Numbered from the stretch's first letter, positions 44,764 through 55,393 are shown. The stretch is DNA of 64,000 bases from Flavobacterium beibuense F44-8 (GCF_000769915.1 NZ_JRLV01000007.1:124001-188000); one strand, 5' to 3'. The notes: generated by a model from the sequence alone, not told the origin. A program made the numbers and translations.

Positions 44764-45936
44764 ATGAATAGTTATAAAAATAAACTAGAACAAACCTGGA
44801 GGTGGTATGGACCCGATGACACTGTTAGTCTTCAGGATATAAAACAGGCTGGAGCTACCGGAATAGTATCTGCACTGCATCATATTCCGCATGGTGAGAT
44901 TTGGACTGTAGAAGAAATTCAAAAAAGAAAAAAACAGATTGAGGATGCAGGCTTAACCTGGTCTGTAATAGAAAGTGTCCCTGTTCATGAAGCCATAAAA
45001 ACACGTGGTAAAGATGCAGAAATCTATATGTCTAATTACAAAGCATCACTAAAAAACCTAAGTGCCTGTGGCTTAAAAACTGTCTGCTATAATTTTATGC
45101 CGGTTTTAGACTGGACCCGCACAAAACTGGACTTTGAACTCAATAATGGTGCAAAAGCTCTTTACTTCGAATGGGCCTCAGTAGCTTATTTTGACATTTA
45201 CCTTCTTAAAAGAAAAGATGCAGAAAAAGACTATTCTGACGCTGTTTTACAGCAGGTAAAAAAAATAAAAGATACAATTACTATACAGGAAAGTAACACC
45301 TTAAAGGATATTATCCTTATGGGAGTACCTGGAGAAAGCAGTACTACTCTTGAGAGTTTACAGCAAAGTATAGAAACCTATCAGTCAATTGGTCATAAAG
45401 GATTAAGGCAAAACCTTATTTATTTTCTCAAATCAATTGCTGATGTCTGCAAAGAGGAGGCAATAAAAATGACAATCCATCCTGACGACCCTCCCTACCC
45501 TATATTGGGGCTACCAAGAATTGTAAGTAATAAAGAAGACCTTGAATATATAATTAATGAGGTTAAAGACGATTTTAATGGTATATGTTTTTGCACCGGT
45601 TCATTAGGTGCAGGTGCTCATAATAACATTCCTCAAATATTTGAGGCCATAAAACAAAGGGTATATTTTATACATTTAAGAAATGTAAAAAAGGATAAGT
45701 CAGGTAATTTTTATGAAGCAGATCATTTAGACGGTGATGTCAATATGTATGAAGTTATGAAAGCTATCGTAAAAGAAAATAATAACCGTTCTATCCCTAT
45801 TCCTTTTAGGCCCGATCACGGACATCAGATACTTGATGACCTTAAAAAAACATCACACCCCGGATATTCGGCCATTGGAAGGCTCAAAGGGTTGGCAGAA
45901 CTACGGGGCCTGGAACTTGGAATTATGGGACAATAA
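44764..45936 (+). CDS. uxuA: Mannonate dehydratase
   Basis: A 390-residue TIM-barrel enzyme converting D-mannonate to 2-keto-3-deoxygluconate. Family motifs are the N-terminal TWRWYGPDDTVSL, ALHHIPHGEIW, CYNFMPVLDWTRT, TIHPDDPP and the C-terminal FRPDHGHQ, which include the metal-binding His and Cys/Asp ligands. Length is typical. It lies 12 nt after the SDR gene and 15 nt before uxaC. Confidence 0.95.
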   Translation: MNSYKNKLEQTWRWYGPDDTVSLQDIKQAGATGIVSALHHIPHGEIWTVEEIQKRKKQIEDAGLTWSVIESVPVHEAIKTRGKDAEIYMSNYKASLKNLSACGLKTVCYNFMPVLDWTRTKLDFELNNGAKALYFEWASVAYFDIYLLKRKDAEKDYSDAVLQQVKKIKDTITIQESNTLKDIILMGVPGESSTTLESLQQSIETYQSIGHKGLRQNLIYFLKSIADVCKEEAIKMTIHPDDPPYPILGLPRIVSNKEDLEYIINEVKDDFNGICFCTGSLGAGAHNNIPQIFEAIKQRVYFIHLRNVKKDKSGNFYEADHLDGDVNMYEVMKAIVKENNNRSIPIPFRPDHGHQILDDLKKTSHPGYSAIGRLKGLAELRGLELGIMGQ

Positions 45937-45951
45937 TCTTAAAATTACACT

Positions 45952-47367
45952 ATGTCATTCTTTTTAAAAGATAATTTCATTCTTGAATCTGATATTGCAG
46001 AGCAGTTATACTTTAATTATGCTCAAAATAAACCTATAATAGATTATCATTCTCATCTATCTCCCTCGGCTATTGCTAATGATATAAATTTTGAAAATAT
46101 AACCCAAGCATGGCTAAAAGGTGATCATTATAAATGGAGAGCCATGAGAGCCTTGGGTATTGAAGAAGAATATATAACCGGTGCTGCCTCTGATTATGAA
46201 AAATTCTCAAAATGGGCACAAACAGTGCCTCATACCTTAAGAAACCCGTTATTTCACTGGACACATATGGAACTTAAAAACACCTTTGGTATAACGGAAC
46301 TTTTAAATCAGGACACTTCCCGAAAAATTTATGATACAACTTCCGAAAAACTTCAATCACAGTCCTTTTCAGCAAAAGGATTACTAAGTAATTTCAATGT
46401 GGAAATGGTTGGTACTACAGATGACCCTATTGATTCTCTTGAAGATCATCTTAAAATACGTCATGATAATTCAAAAGTCAAAGTACTGCCTACTTTTCGT
46501 CCGGACAAAATATTTAATATTGATTACGGAAATAAATTCAGAAACTATGTACAGAAGTTAGGAGAGCTTACCAATATTACAATAACAGATTTGGAATCCT
46601 TACTGCAGGCATTTAAAGTAAGGGTTGATTATTTTGATAAAGCAGGATGTGTATCTTCAGATCATGGATTAAGTGCCATACCTCATAAAGGAAAGTCTGG
46701 TAAATCTGATATTGAGAAAATATTTAAGGAGGTTTTAAATGGTAATGACAGTAAAGCTCCTGAAATAAAAGAAAGTTTTACCTATTTCATGTTGGTTGAG
46801 TTTTGTAAAATGTACCACCAAAGAGGATGGGTACAGCAATTTCATTTAGGAGCCTTAAGAAATAGTAATGCATATAAAGTTTCCGTTTTAGGCCGTGATA
46901 CCGGTTTTGATTCAGTAGGAGATTACAAGCAGGCTGAAACATTGTCCCTATTACTAAATGAATTGGAAACTAACAATAAATTATCTAAAACCATATTATA
47001 CAATCTTAATCCGGCTGACAATACACTATTTGCGACAATGACAGGAAACTTTCAGGGCGAAGGTATCAGGGGGAAAATTCAATACGGATCAGGTTGGTGG
47101 TTTTTGGACCAGCTTGACGGAATGACAAATCAAATAAACGCACTCTCTAATCAGGGCCTGATAAGTACTTTCATCGGGATGCTTACTGATTCAAGAAGTT
47201 TTCTTTCCTATTCACGCCATGAATATTTCAGGAGACTGTTATGTAACCTTTTTGCCGAGGATATGAGAAAAGGCTATCTGCCTAATGATATTATCTGGAT
47301 AGGATCTGTAATTTCCGACATCTGTTACTACAATGCAAAAAAATACTTTAACCTTAACCAAAGTTAA
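45952..47367 (+). CDS. uxaC: Glucuronate isomerase
   Basis: A 471-residue enzyme of the amidohydrolase superfamily that isomerises D-glucuronate to D-fructuronate. Diagnostic segments are IIDYHSHLSP (metal-binding His-x-His, about 29-38), WKGDHYKWRAMRALG-like wording (WLKGDHYKWRAMRALG), GTTDDPIDSLEDH, QFHLGALRN and GMLTDSRSFLSYSRHEYFRRLLC. It receives glucuronate released by the GH67 and GH115 enzymes of this locus. It is 5 nt upstream of the transporter gene. Confidence 0.96.
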   Translation: MSFFLKDNFILESDIAEQLYFNYAQNKPIIDYHSHLSPSAIANDINFENITQAWLKGDHYKWRAMRALGIEEEYITGAASDYEKFSKWAQTVPHTLRNPLFHWTHMELKNTFGITELLNQDTSRKIYDTTSEKLQSQSFSAKGLLSNFNVEMVGTTDDPIDSLEDHLKIRHDNSKVKVLPTFRPDKIFNIDYGNKFRNYVQKLGELTNITITDLESLLQAFKVRVDYFDKAGCVSSDHGLSAIPHKGKSGKSDIEKIFKEVLNGNDSKAPEIKESFTYFMLVEFCKMYHQRGWVQQFHLGALRNSNAYKVSVLGRDTGFDSVGDYKQAETLSLLLNELETNNKLSKTILYNLNPADNTLFATMTGNFQGEGIRGKIQYGSGWWFLDQLDGMTNQINALSNQGLISTFIGMLTDSRSFLSYSRHEYFRRLLCNLFAEDMRKGYLPNDIIWIGSVISDICYYNAKKYFNLNQS

Positions 47368-47372
47368 TATAG

Positions 47373-48737
47373 ATGGATAAAACAAAACTCATAAACAATA
47401 TTGGTAATTATCGCTGGACAATTTGTACACTGCTCTTTTTTGGTACAACCATAAACTATCTGGACAGGCAGGTACTAAGCTTATTGCATCCTATTCTTGA
47501 GGAAGAATTAAAATGGACCAATACTGATTATGGGTTGATTACTGCCGTCTTTCAACTTACTTATGGGTTGTTTACCCTATTCTCAGGTCGGCTTATTGAT
47601 AAAATAGGTACAAAAAAAGGATATGCCATAGCTTTAATAATCTGGTCTATAGGAGCCATATTACATGCTTTTGCTATTCCCATAGGAAAGGGTACTTCAG
47701 ATCTTTTAGGAATATTAGGTATCACGGGGATTTCTGTTTCGGTTGCTGGCTTCATCATAGCAAGGGCAATTCTTGCAATTGGTGAATCAGCTAATTTCCC
47801 TGCTGCTATTAAAGCAACTGCAGAATATTTCCCTAAAAAAGAACGGTCGTTAGCAACAGGTATATTTAACTCCGGGTCAAACATAGGGGCTATTCTGGCA
47901 CCACTTACTGTGCCCTGGATTGCTTATCACTTAGGTTGGGAGAGTTCATTTATCATAATAGGATCTTTAGGTTTTGTATGGCTTGTTTTCTGGTGGATCT
48001 ATTATGATGATCCTTCAAAACAAAAAAGATTAACTGCTGAGGAATATGAATATATAACAGAGGGTAATGAAGTTAATGATATAGCTCCTGAAGAGATAAA
48101 GGAAACTAAAACTTCATGGTTTAAATTATTGGCTTTTAAGGAAACATGGGCCTTTACATTGGGTAAATTTTTTACAGACGGAGTATGGTGGTTTCTGCTT
48201 TTTTGGCTTCCCTCCTATCTCACTTCACAATTCGGGTTAAAAAACACCGATATTACTCTGCCATTGGCTGTATTATACAGCATGACCATGGTAGGTAGTA
48301 TTTGTGGCGGATGGTTTCCTTTATACTTCATTAAAAGAGGGTACGATACTGCACCTGCAAGACGAAAGGCAATGTTTTTTATAGCTCTTATACCGTTGGT
48401 TGTGTTATTAGTTCAGCCGTTAGGCGAAATAACATTCTGGATTCCGGTACTTTTAATAGGAACATGTGCTTCTGCGCATCAGGCATGGTCTGCAAACCTA
48501 TACTCTACAGTATCTGATATGTTTCCCAAGTATGCAATAGCCAGCGTAATAGGCATAGGAACCATGGCCGGAAGTATAGGAGGAGCTTTAACATCTTTTC
48601 TTGTAGGTAGGCTTTTTGACGTCTATAAAGCTACGGGCGACCTAACTTCGGGCTACACAATAGTGTTCGGTTTTTGTGCAGTAGCCTATTTGTTTGCCTG
48701 GTTTATAATGAAACTTTTGGTGCCTAAACTAAAATAA
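47373..48737 (+). CDS. exuT: Hexuronate MFS transporter (ExuT-like)
   Basis: A 454-residue protein with 12 predicted membrane segments. INYLDRQVLSLLHP (about 28-41) and the cytoplasmic SGRLIDKIGTKKGY loop (about 67-80) are typical of the anion:cation symporter family that includes ExuT and GudP. It is last in the SDR-uxuA-uxaC operon and should import glucuronate across the inner membrane. It ends 7 nt from the convergent lacI-type gene, leaving no room for a separate terminator. Confidence 0.9.
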   Translation: MDKTKLINNIGNYRWTICTLLFFGTTINYLDRQVLSLLHPILEEELKWTNTDYGLITAVFQLTYGLFTLFSGRLIDKIGTKKGYAIALIIWSIGAILHAFAIPIGKGTSDLLGILGITGISVSVAGFIIARAILAIGESANFPAAIKATAEYFPKKERSLATGIFNSGSNIGAILAPLTVPWIAYHLGWESSFIIIGSLGFVWLVFWWIYYDDPSKQKRLTAEEYEYITEGNEVNDIAPEEIKETKTSWFKLLAFKETWAFTLGKFFTDGVWWFLLFWLPSYLTSQFGLKNTDITLPLAVLYSMTMVGSICGGWFPLYFIKRGYDTAPARRKAMFFIALIPLVVLLVQPLGEITFWIPVLLIGTCASAHQAWSANLYSTVSDMFPKYAIASVIGIGTMAGSIGGALTSFLVGRLFDVYKATGDLTSGYTIVFGFCAVAYLFAWFIMKLLVPKLK

Positions 48738-48744
48738 ATACTAA

Positions 48745-49782
48745 TTACAGGGTTGTAGATTTTCTTATATTTATAGAGGTTTCAAGTAATATAGTTTCAT
48801 ATAATGATGTCCTTTTTGTATTTGATTCACACTCTATAAGCTCAATAAGTTTTTTAAGCGCTAAATACCCCATGTCTTTTGCCGGCTGCCTTATTGCAGA
48901 AAGCGAAGGATTAAGGGAAAAAGCAATATCAGTATTTGCAAAACCTATTACTGCAATTTCTTCGGGTACTTTTATTTTTAATTTTGCCAAAATACCCAAG
49001 CTTCTGGTAGTAATAACATCTGTGGCACCAAATATGGCATTAGGGGCTATATTTTGTTCAATTAACCCCAGTATGGAATTACTTATTTTGGCATCCATTT
49101 CATCAGTGTTTTCGAGACTACAAAAAACCATGTACCTCGTATTAATTGGTATATCTAAATTCTTTAACGCCTTTTTAAACCCCTGAATTCTTTGATTATT
49201 ATCACCAAATTTATCTCCGGTTATAAATAATATTCTTTTTCGGTTAATATCTATAAGATGCTGGGTAGCCTCCAGTGCGCCCTTGTATTCATTTACTCCA
49301 ATCTTAGTTGTTTTAATTTCAGGATTTAACCTGTCAAACAAAACAACCGGACAGTGCTTTTCATTAATAAGATTAATATAATCAGAATTAGAAGTTTCGC
49401 TAACAGGAGACAATAAAATACCATCAACTCCTTTAGAGATCAAAGAGTCTAAGCACGCTTTTTCATTCGCTACATTTTCATAACTCTGCATTATAATAAT
49501 ATCACAGCCCACCTCGTTAGAAGCCTTGTGAATGCCATCTAATACCTGAGCCAGAAAAGTACTGCTGAAAAAAGAGTTTACAATTACACCTATTGAGTTA
49601 GTATGCCCTATTTTAAGACTCTTTGCCAGTCTGTTTGGCCGGTAATTATGCTGATTAGCATAATCAATTATTATTTTTCTTGTTTCAGCGCTTATTTCAT
49701 AGCTATTATTTAAAGCTTTTGAAATGGTTGAAACAGAAAAATTAAGTGCTTTTGCTATATCTTTTATTGTAATATTAGCCAT
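48745..49782 (-). CDS. LacI-family transcriptional regulator
   Basis: A 345-residue protein. The N-terminal HTH (TIKDIAKALNFSVSTISKALN, about 4-24) and hinge region (RPNRLAKSLKIGHTNSIGVI) are followed by a periplasmic-binding-protein-like sensor domain. It lies between the uronate catabolic operon and susCD. It is the most likely reader of the TACGAATACGTTT motif found at 43827, 55197 and 60235, with a uronate pathway intermediate as ligand; both are inferences. No copy of that motif is seen upstream of its own gene. Confidence 0.92.
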   Translation of the reverse strand: MANITIKDIAKALNFSVSTISKALNNSYEISAETRKIIIDYANQHNYRPNRLAKSLKIGHTNSIGVIVNSFFSSTFLAQVLDGIHKASNEVGCDIIIMQSYENVANEKACLDSLISKGVDGILLSPVSETSNSDYINLINEKHCPVVLFDRLNPEIKTTKIGVNEYKGALEATQHLIDINRKRILFITGDKFGDNNQRIQGFKKALKNLDIPINTRYMVFCSLENTDEMDAKISNSILGLIEQNIAPNAIFGATDVITTRSLGILAKLKIKVPEEIAVIGFANTDIAFSLNPSLSAIRQPAKDMGYLALKKLIELIECESNTKRTSLYETILLETSINIRKSTTL

Positions 49783-49791
49783 TTATAATTG

Positions 49792-49846
49792 TATTGATTA
49801 ATTGGTAAAGCAATTATAATAATTTTCAATAAAATATTGATTAATT
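49792..49846. repeat. Direct repeat upstream of the LacI-type gene
   Basis: TATTGATTAATT occurs twice, at 49792-49803 and 49835-49846, with 43 bp between start positions. The first copy begins 10 nt before the ATG. It is AT-rich and may be chance or an autoregulatory element. Confidence 0.35.
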
Positions 49847-49895
49847 AACCATTTATAGGAATAAATTATAACATTTTTTTTATCGATATAAAAAA

Positions 49896-49930
49896 TTAAA
49901 CCTGCAACAGTAGCTGTCACAGGTTTAAAC
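49896..49930 (-). terminator. Terminator after susD of the xylan locus
   Basis: On the minus strand the AAACCTG/CAGGTTT arms and an inner ACAG/CTGT stem, separated by an internal loop, are followed by TTTAATTTTTT. It ends the susC-susD unit. Confidence 0.7.
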
Positions 49931-49950
49931 TCAACTTAACACAAACTAAT

Positions 49951-51897
49951 TTAATTATATCCCGGATTTTGATAATCTTGTGTATTCCCTACCATAGCAT
50001 CAAGCTGTCCCTGAGGAATTGGTCGTAAATAAAGGTAAGGTTCTATATTACGCTGAATTGTTTGTGGTGTGTGATCACCAGTATCTGAACCACAAATAGT
50101 ATAGGTTGAAGCTAACTCATTCCATTTTTGTGTACGTACAAGATCGAACCAACGATAACCTTCCCCATAAAATTCACGTGAACGCTCGGCAAGAATATAG
50201 TTAATATCAATATTTGTTGGTGTAGCAGCTACCATTGCCGCGCTATTGTCTTCATTTTTAACCATATTACCATTGTTATCCCAACGCCACATACCTGCAC
50301 GGGCGCGAATAACATTTATCAAATCATAAGCTGTTTTACCTCCCTGTGGTGATGCACCTTTTACATTTGCCTCTGCTGCTATAAAATACAGTTCGGAGAA
50401 TTTTGCTATATTGAAAGGACGTGTACTGGCCGCATTAGGCTGCCCTAAACCACTTCCATTATCAGTACGGTAAGTCCCCAGTTTCCATAACCCCGGATAA
50501 GTAAGCCTGCTTATACCCTGTGGTGATATTACATAGTCTGCCCTGCCAGGTAAGACCCCTGCACCAATATTACTTTTATATGTAGAGTTCGAATAATCAA
50601 TTAACTCTGTAGGTTCTTCATTCAGAAAGGTTAATATGGCATCACCGGGATAAACCTCCATGTTATTAGCATTATATAAAAATTCATTAGTTACTCCGCC
50701 TTTCTGCCAGTTACCACGATAAACAGTTGTAAAAGTGCCGTCATATCGTGAGTCATTTGTTTTATCTGCAAATGTATTTGTAATTACTTCAATAGTAGGA
50801 CACATACGTGTCCAAGGACGTCCAAGAGGCTGTGAAGCTTCTCGTTGTACCGAGCTTATAAGGGTTTCTTGAGTTTGATCGGCAGCACTTCTAATATTGG
50901 TATAGTTCCAGGTCATCATCCATCCTGCAAAATTATCAGGTGCTGTACCATTACTGTAAGTTAGACTTGCTCCATTATAAAATTCACTAGCCTCAGTATG
51001 ATCTGCATATAGGAGTATCTCATTATTACGGTCGTTAGAACCTAAATTAACATCATAATAGGTTTGCTGTAAAGCAAATGGTCCCGGATTATCTATAGCC
51101 TCTACAGCAATATCATAAGCCTGCTGATAATACCATTGTGCACTCTGCCCATCAGGATCTACTCTGGAAGTATCAGGATAGGTTGGAATATTGTTAGGAT
51201 TTTCAAGCCACCATGCGTAAGTTAAGTATGCTTTTGCCAAATAAAGGCGCGCAACTGTTTTGGTAACTCCGCCAGTAACGCGTCCTGCTTCCGGTAAATC
51301 ATTAATAGCTGTTAATAAATCAGGAAATATTACTTTAGTATATACTTCGGGAACTGTATTACGAACAGATGTTCTTACCGGATTTGTATTAAACTTTAGC
51401 TCTCCGGTACCTAAATCTAACGGAACGCCGCCAAATGTTTGTACCAGCATAAAATAATCAAAAGCACGAAAGAATCTTGCTTCGGATATAAGTGCCTCTG
51501 GTATTGTACCTACTTCAGTGGCATTTTCTATTATACCATTTGCTGTATTAATATTAGGAAAAGCAGCACCCCACAAAACATCGGCACGACTGGTAACACT
51601 AGTTACCTGCCCAACCCCCGAAAGATCCATATCTTTAAAGTTTGCATCAGCACTTTGGGCATAGGTTACTTCATCAGTCCCCGTAAGACAACTATTATAG
51701 TAATAAGCCTGTCCGTATATATATCTTAAATGAGCATACATTGATGTTAATCCTCCATAAACCCCTTCTTCTGTCTTAAAATAATCAGGGGTATAAATAC
51801 TACGTGGCTGTTCCTCTAAAATTTCATCACTACATCCCACAAACATTATAGTTGTAAAAAGTGTAGCTGCTATAGTTTTTATTTTTAAATTTTTCAT
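49951..51897 (-). CDS. susD: SusD/RagB-family glycan-binding lipoprotein (long type)
   Basis: A 648-residue lipoprotein, longer than the other two SusD proteins here (493 and 471). It has lipobox MFVGC (C22) followed by SDEI, an acidic surface-export signal. Family features are the N-terminal QPRSIYTPDYFKTEEG, the region with KTVARLYLAKAYLTYAWW, and C-terminal ILAERSREFYGEGYRWFDLVRTQKW with YLRPIPQGQLD. It is 10 nt after susC. By context it binds glucuronoxylan or its oligosaccharides. Confidence 0.94.
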   Translation of the reverse strand: MKNLKIKTIAATLFTTIMFVGCSDEILEEQPRSIYTPDYFKTEEGVYGGLTSMYAHLRYIYGQAYYYNSCLTGTDEVTYAQSADANFKDMDLSGVGQVTSVTSRADVLWGAAFPNINTANGIIENATEVGTIPEALISEARFFRAFDYFMLVQTFGGVPLDLGTGELKFNTNPVRTSVRNTVPEVYTKVIFPDLLTAINDLPEAGRVTGGVTKTVARLYLAKAYLTYAWWLENPNNIPTYPDTSRVDPDGQSAQWYYQQAYDIAVEAIDNPGPFALQQTYYDVNLGSNDRNNEILLYADHTEASEFYNGASLTYSNGTAPDNFAGWMMTWNYTNIRSAADQTQETLISSVQREASQPLGRPWTRMCPTIEVITNTFADKTNDSRYDGTFTTVYRGNWQKGGVTNEFLYNANNMEVYPGDAILTFLNEEPTELIDYSNSTYKSNIGAGVLPGRADYVISPQGISRLTYPGLWKLGTYRTDNGSGLGQPNAASTRPFNIAKFSELYFIAAEANVKGASPQGGKTAYDLINVIRARAGMWRWDNNGNMVKNEDNSAAMVAATPTNIDINYILAERSREFYGEGYRWFDLVRTQKWNELASTYTICGSDTGDHTPQTIQRNIEPYLYLRPIPQGQLDAMVGNTQDYQNPGYN

Positions 51898-51907
51898 AAT
51901 AGTTTTT

Positions 51908-54900
51908 TTAGAATGTTAGATTTAAACCAAGCATAAAAGTACGTGTGGCAGGTGTATTAGTTCCTACTGTAAGTAACCTGCTTTGATAAGCATCAGTCAC
52001 AGCTGCGTTTTGATTACCATATGAATTAGGTTCCGGATCAAGACCGGTTTCCTTATGATAAGGAGAGTATAACACAAATGCATTTTGCACCGTAGTATAA
52101 AGCCTTAATTTATCTATACCTACCTTTTTAATAAAGTCCTGATTAAAGGTATAACCAAGTGTAATAGTTCTTATTTTTACATAAGAAGCATCAAAATAAC
52201 TTAATGTACTTCCGTATTTCGGGTTATCACCACTAGTTATACCTCCGGGTTTAGGATATCTGACATCTGTATTTTCAGGAGTCCAATAATCAACGTCAAC
52301 ATTCCCCCTGCGCCCATTAAGCATATTTAAATATCCTGTAGAACCGTAAAGTGTACTTATAAGAATACCTCCGCTCTGAAAGCCTCCTACAATACCTAAA
52401 TCAAAATTCTTATAGTTTACATTAGTATTGAAACCTCCCTGAAAATCAGGATTAACATCTAAAACCTGACGATCATCCGGACCAATAGCTCTTGTTGGTG
52501 TACCGTCTTCATTATAATCTCCGGTATATTCTACCTTAATCATACCAACATTACCTCCCGGCTCTAATATATCCAGATAAGGGTCTCCTTCCTGCCATAA
52601 TCCAAGCCTGTTATAATCATAAATAACATTTATCGGTTTACCTACAAACCACCAGTTGGCTTCGTCTTCCTGCTGCCCTGATGCTAGTGCTGTTAGCTTA
52701 TTTTTATTAGAATAAAGGTTGAAACCGGCACTCCATGTTACACCATTTGGATTATCTAATATTAAACCTTTAAGGGAAAGCTCAAAACCTTTGTTTTGGG
52801 TCTCGCCTATATTAGCGGTATAACTACCTACTCCAGCTGTTGGTGGTAAGTTAACTCCTAATAATACATTATTTGTATTTTGTACATAGTATTCTAAAGT
52901 TCCAGATAAACGATTATTAAATAATCCGAAATCAAGACCATAATTCCATGTTTTTGAAAACTCCCATCCCAGATTTGGATTTGGAAGTTCAGATACATAA
53001 TATCCGGTAACGAAATCACCTCCGAAGTTATACGGACGTGTACTTAGTAATCCTAAAGTTTTATATGGGTCAACTGCCTGGTTTGAAGTTTCACCATAAC
53101 CCACCCTCAATTTTAAAAGACTAATTTCATCCAGTCCGTTCATAAAAGATTCATTAGCAATATTCCATCCTGCAGAAACAGCCGGATAAGAATGCCACTG
53201 ATGCCCCGGAGCAAGTCTTGAAGATGCATCTGACCTAAAAGTTGCGCTTACCATATAACGGTCATCATAAGAATACATTAAACGTCCCATATATGAAACT
53301 AACCCACTCTTTTGATAGCTCTGATTTGCCGGATTTATAGTTATTTCCCCTTGTGCCTGTCCTAAATTGAAAAACTGGAAAGCATCTGAAGGTATTTCTC
53401 TTGCTGAAATGGAAGAGCTGTTAAAGAAGTTTTCCTGTGCAGAATAAAGAGCAATAGCATTTATTGTATGCTTACCTCCAAAAGTGCGATCATAACTAAG
53501 TATATTTTCAACAGCCCAGTTACTATTAAAAGAATTATTAATTGTAGCTGTTGATGGCGTATCTGGATTGGTGCTGAATACTCCCTCTCCTGTATAAGTA
53601 CCTCCTGTACTCATCCTAATGTTTCCTCCTAAGTTCAATCTGTATTTTAATCCTTCAACCCCCGGAATTTTCACCTCACCATATACTGTATTATATGAGG
53701 CAAAAGCCTTATTTTGATCTAAAAAACTATCACCAAGATTATTCATTATATCCCTGGAATATACCCATTGCTCGTCTAAAGGCATACTTACCGTTCTTTT
53801 CCATGAACCGTCTTCATTATAAGGATTTGCCAGTGGTGACATACTTAAAACACCATAAGTGCCTAAAGTACTTCCGTTAGTAATTGAATAATTGTTATTT
53901 GTATTAAAACCAACTCTTACATAATTACCTATTTGCTGATCCAGAGAACTAACCAGTGAAAAACGTTCATAATCCTGAAGTGGTATAACTCCTTCATCTT
54001 TATAATATGTTGTACTAAAACTATAGCTGCCCGTAGCAGATCCTCCCGATACATTAAAATGATGATTTTCTACAGTTCCTGTTCTGTAAAACAAGTCCTG
54101 CCAATCAGTATTGATATCATCAGACTCATCAATCCCATTTGAGAACATTCCAGCATCAGCACGTAATTTTGCATATTTTGCTGCACCCATCATTGGATAA
54201 TCTGAAAAGACATTTCTAACCCCATAATATGAGCTATAGGTAAATTTGGCCTTTTGACCTAGTGTTCCTCTATTAGTTGTTATTAAAATTACACCATTAG
54301 CACCCCTGGAACCATAAATAGCAGTAGCAGATGCATCTTTTAGTACATCTATACTTTTAATATCATCTGTACTTATATCTGTTAAAGAACCCGGAAATGG
54401 AATACCATCTAATACAATTAAAGGGTTATTACTTGCTGTTAAAGAACGTGCACCCCTTATACGTATTTGCATGGACGCACCAGGTTGCGATGAAGTCTGA
54501 TTGATTTCGACCCCTGCAAGGCGACCTTGTAATGCTTGTGTAATATTAGGAGCAGGTACCTCTCTTATGGCATCTCCTTTTATAGACACTACAGATCCTG
54601 TTACAGCTTCTTTGCGTTGTGCACCATAACCTACAATCACGACCTCGTTAAGCTCCTGTGCCTCCTCCTGTAATACTACATTTACAGTATTTCCGGTAAC
54701 AGTAACTTCCTGAGACTGGTAACCTATAAATGAAAACTGTAATACAGCATTTAGGGGTGCCGATATAGTATAGTTACCATCTATATCTGTAGCTACAGAG
54801 TTTGTAGTGCCCTTAACTGCAACCAGAGCACCCGGTATCCCCATACCATCATCCCCCGAAGTAACTGTACCACTTACATTCATATCCTGAGACCAGCACA

Positions 54901-54976
54901 AGTGCGTACTAAAGACTAAAGCCAAAACCAATAAAAGGCGATGAGGTTTAATTGATACTTTGTAGAGTTTTTTCAT
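51908..54976 (-). CDS. susC: SusC-family TonB-dependent outer-membrane transporter (xylan locus)
   Basis: A protein of about 1022 residues from ATG 54976. An in-frame ATG at 55030 would add 18 residues ahead of what looks like a complete signal peptide (MKKLYKVSIKPHRLLLVLAL ... WSQ), so the downstream start is preferred. A carboxypeptidase-D-like domain (VSGTVTSGDDGMGIPGALVA), the LNEVVIVGYG motif, the plug domain (LQGRLAGVEINQTSSQPGAS) and the barrel follow, ending in GLNLTF. The operator at 55197 lies 221 nt upstream. It forms the outer-membrane importer with the following susD product. Confidence 0.95.
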   Translation of the reverse strand: MKKLYKVSIKPHRLLLVLALVFSTHLCWSQDMNVSGTVTSGDDGMGIPGALVAVKGTTNSVATDIDGNYTISAPLNAVLQFSFIGYQSQEVTVTGNTVNVVLQEEAQELNEVVIVGYGAQRKEAVTGSVVSIKGDAIREVPAPNITQALQGRLAGVEINQTSSQPGASMQIRIRGARSLTASNNPLIVLDGIPFPGSLTDISTDDIKSIDVLKDASATAIYGSRGANGVILITTNRGTLGQKAKFTYSSYYGVRNVFSDYPMMGAAKYAKLRADAGMFSNGIDESDDINTDWQDLFYRTGTVENHHFNVSGGSATGSYSFSTTYYKDEGVIPLQDYERFSLVSSLDQQIGNYVRVGFNTNNNYSITNGSTLGTYGVLSMSPLANPYNEDGSWKRTVSMPLDEQWVYSRDIMNNLGDSFLDQNKAFASYNTVYGEVKIPGVEGLKYRLNLGGNIRMSTGGTYTGEGVFSTNPDTPSTATINNSFNSNWAVENILSYDRTFGGKHTINAIALYSAQENFFNSSSISAREIPSDAFQFFNLGQAQGEITINPANQSYQKSGLVSYMGRLMYSYDDRYMVSATFRSDASSRLAPGHQWHSYPAVSAGWNIANESFMNGLDEISLLKLRVGYGETSNQAVDPYKTLGLLSTRPYNFGGDFVTGYYVSELPNPNLGWEFSKTWNYGLDFGLFNNRLSGTLEYYVQNTNNVLLGVNLPPTAGVGSYTANIGETQNKGFELSLKGLILDNPNGVTWSAGFNLYSNKNKLTALASGQQEDEANWWFVGKPINVIYDYNRLGLWQEGDPYLDILEPGGNVGMIKVEYTGDYNEDGTPTRAIGPDDRQVLDVNPDFQGGFNTNVNYKNFDLGIVGGFQSGGILISTLYGSTGYLNMLNGRRGNVDVDYWTPENTDVRYPKPGGITSGDNPKYGSTLSYFDASYVKIRTITLGYTFNQDFIKKVGIDKLRLYTTVQNAFVLYSPYHKETGLDPEPNSYGNQNAAVTDAYQSRLLTVGTNTPATRTFMLGLNLTF

Positions 54977-55148
54977 AATAGTTAGTAGTTGGTTATTAAT
55001 AATATTTGTGTTTGTTTTTTGAGTATTCATAGAATACTGTTTACTAAATCGATTTCGTAAACTAAGCGTAAGAAACCCTCTAAATTTTTTAAGTAATGAT
55101 TTAAAAATCTATTTTTTAATTATTTAAACCCCTTATGGTGTTATAGAC

Positions 55149-55156
55149 CAAAAGTA
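55149..55156 (-). promoter_or_regulatory. Candidate -7 box for susC of the xylan locus
   Basis: The minus strand reads TACTTTTG (TAnnTTTG), 40 nt downstream of the operator at 55197-55210. No -33 TTTG is visible, as might be expected for an activated promoter. Confidence 0.4.
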
Positions 55157-55196
55157 AAATTTTCTTATTTTAAGTTAAAAATCTAAAACATAAAAG

Positions 55197-55210
55197 CTAC
55201 GAATACGTTT
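55197..55210. promoter_or_regulatory. Uronate/xylan regulon operator 2
   Basis: CTACGAATACGTTT matches operator 1 at 13 of 14 positions, and the match continues for TAG and (C/T)TGAAA on the right side. It lies upstream of the xylan susC. Confidence 0.7.
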
Positions 55211-55393
55211 TAGTTGAAAATCCAACAAAAACATTATCTTCAAAAAAATAACACCTAATTTGTGAATATTTTATTTTAAAGCTATTAATAGAACAATAAT
55301 TAAATTATAGTACTTAAAAAGCATTAAAGAAGTAGATTTAAAAAATACATTTATAATAGCCTATATAAAAAATGGAATTATTGATTGAAAAAA

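Larger units (their letters stand above)
54977..55393. other. Regulatory spacer between susC and GH67
   Basis: No gene is seen. It carries the operator at 55197-55210, a candidate minus-strand -7 box at 55149-55156, and otherwise strongly AT-rich sequence. GH67 (minus strand) ends at 55394, so read-through from the GH67 side is possible; no GC-rich terminator hairpin is visible. Confidence 0.6.
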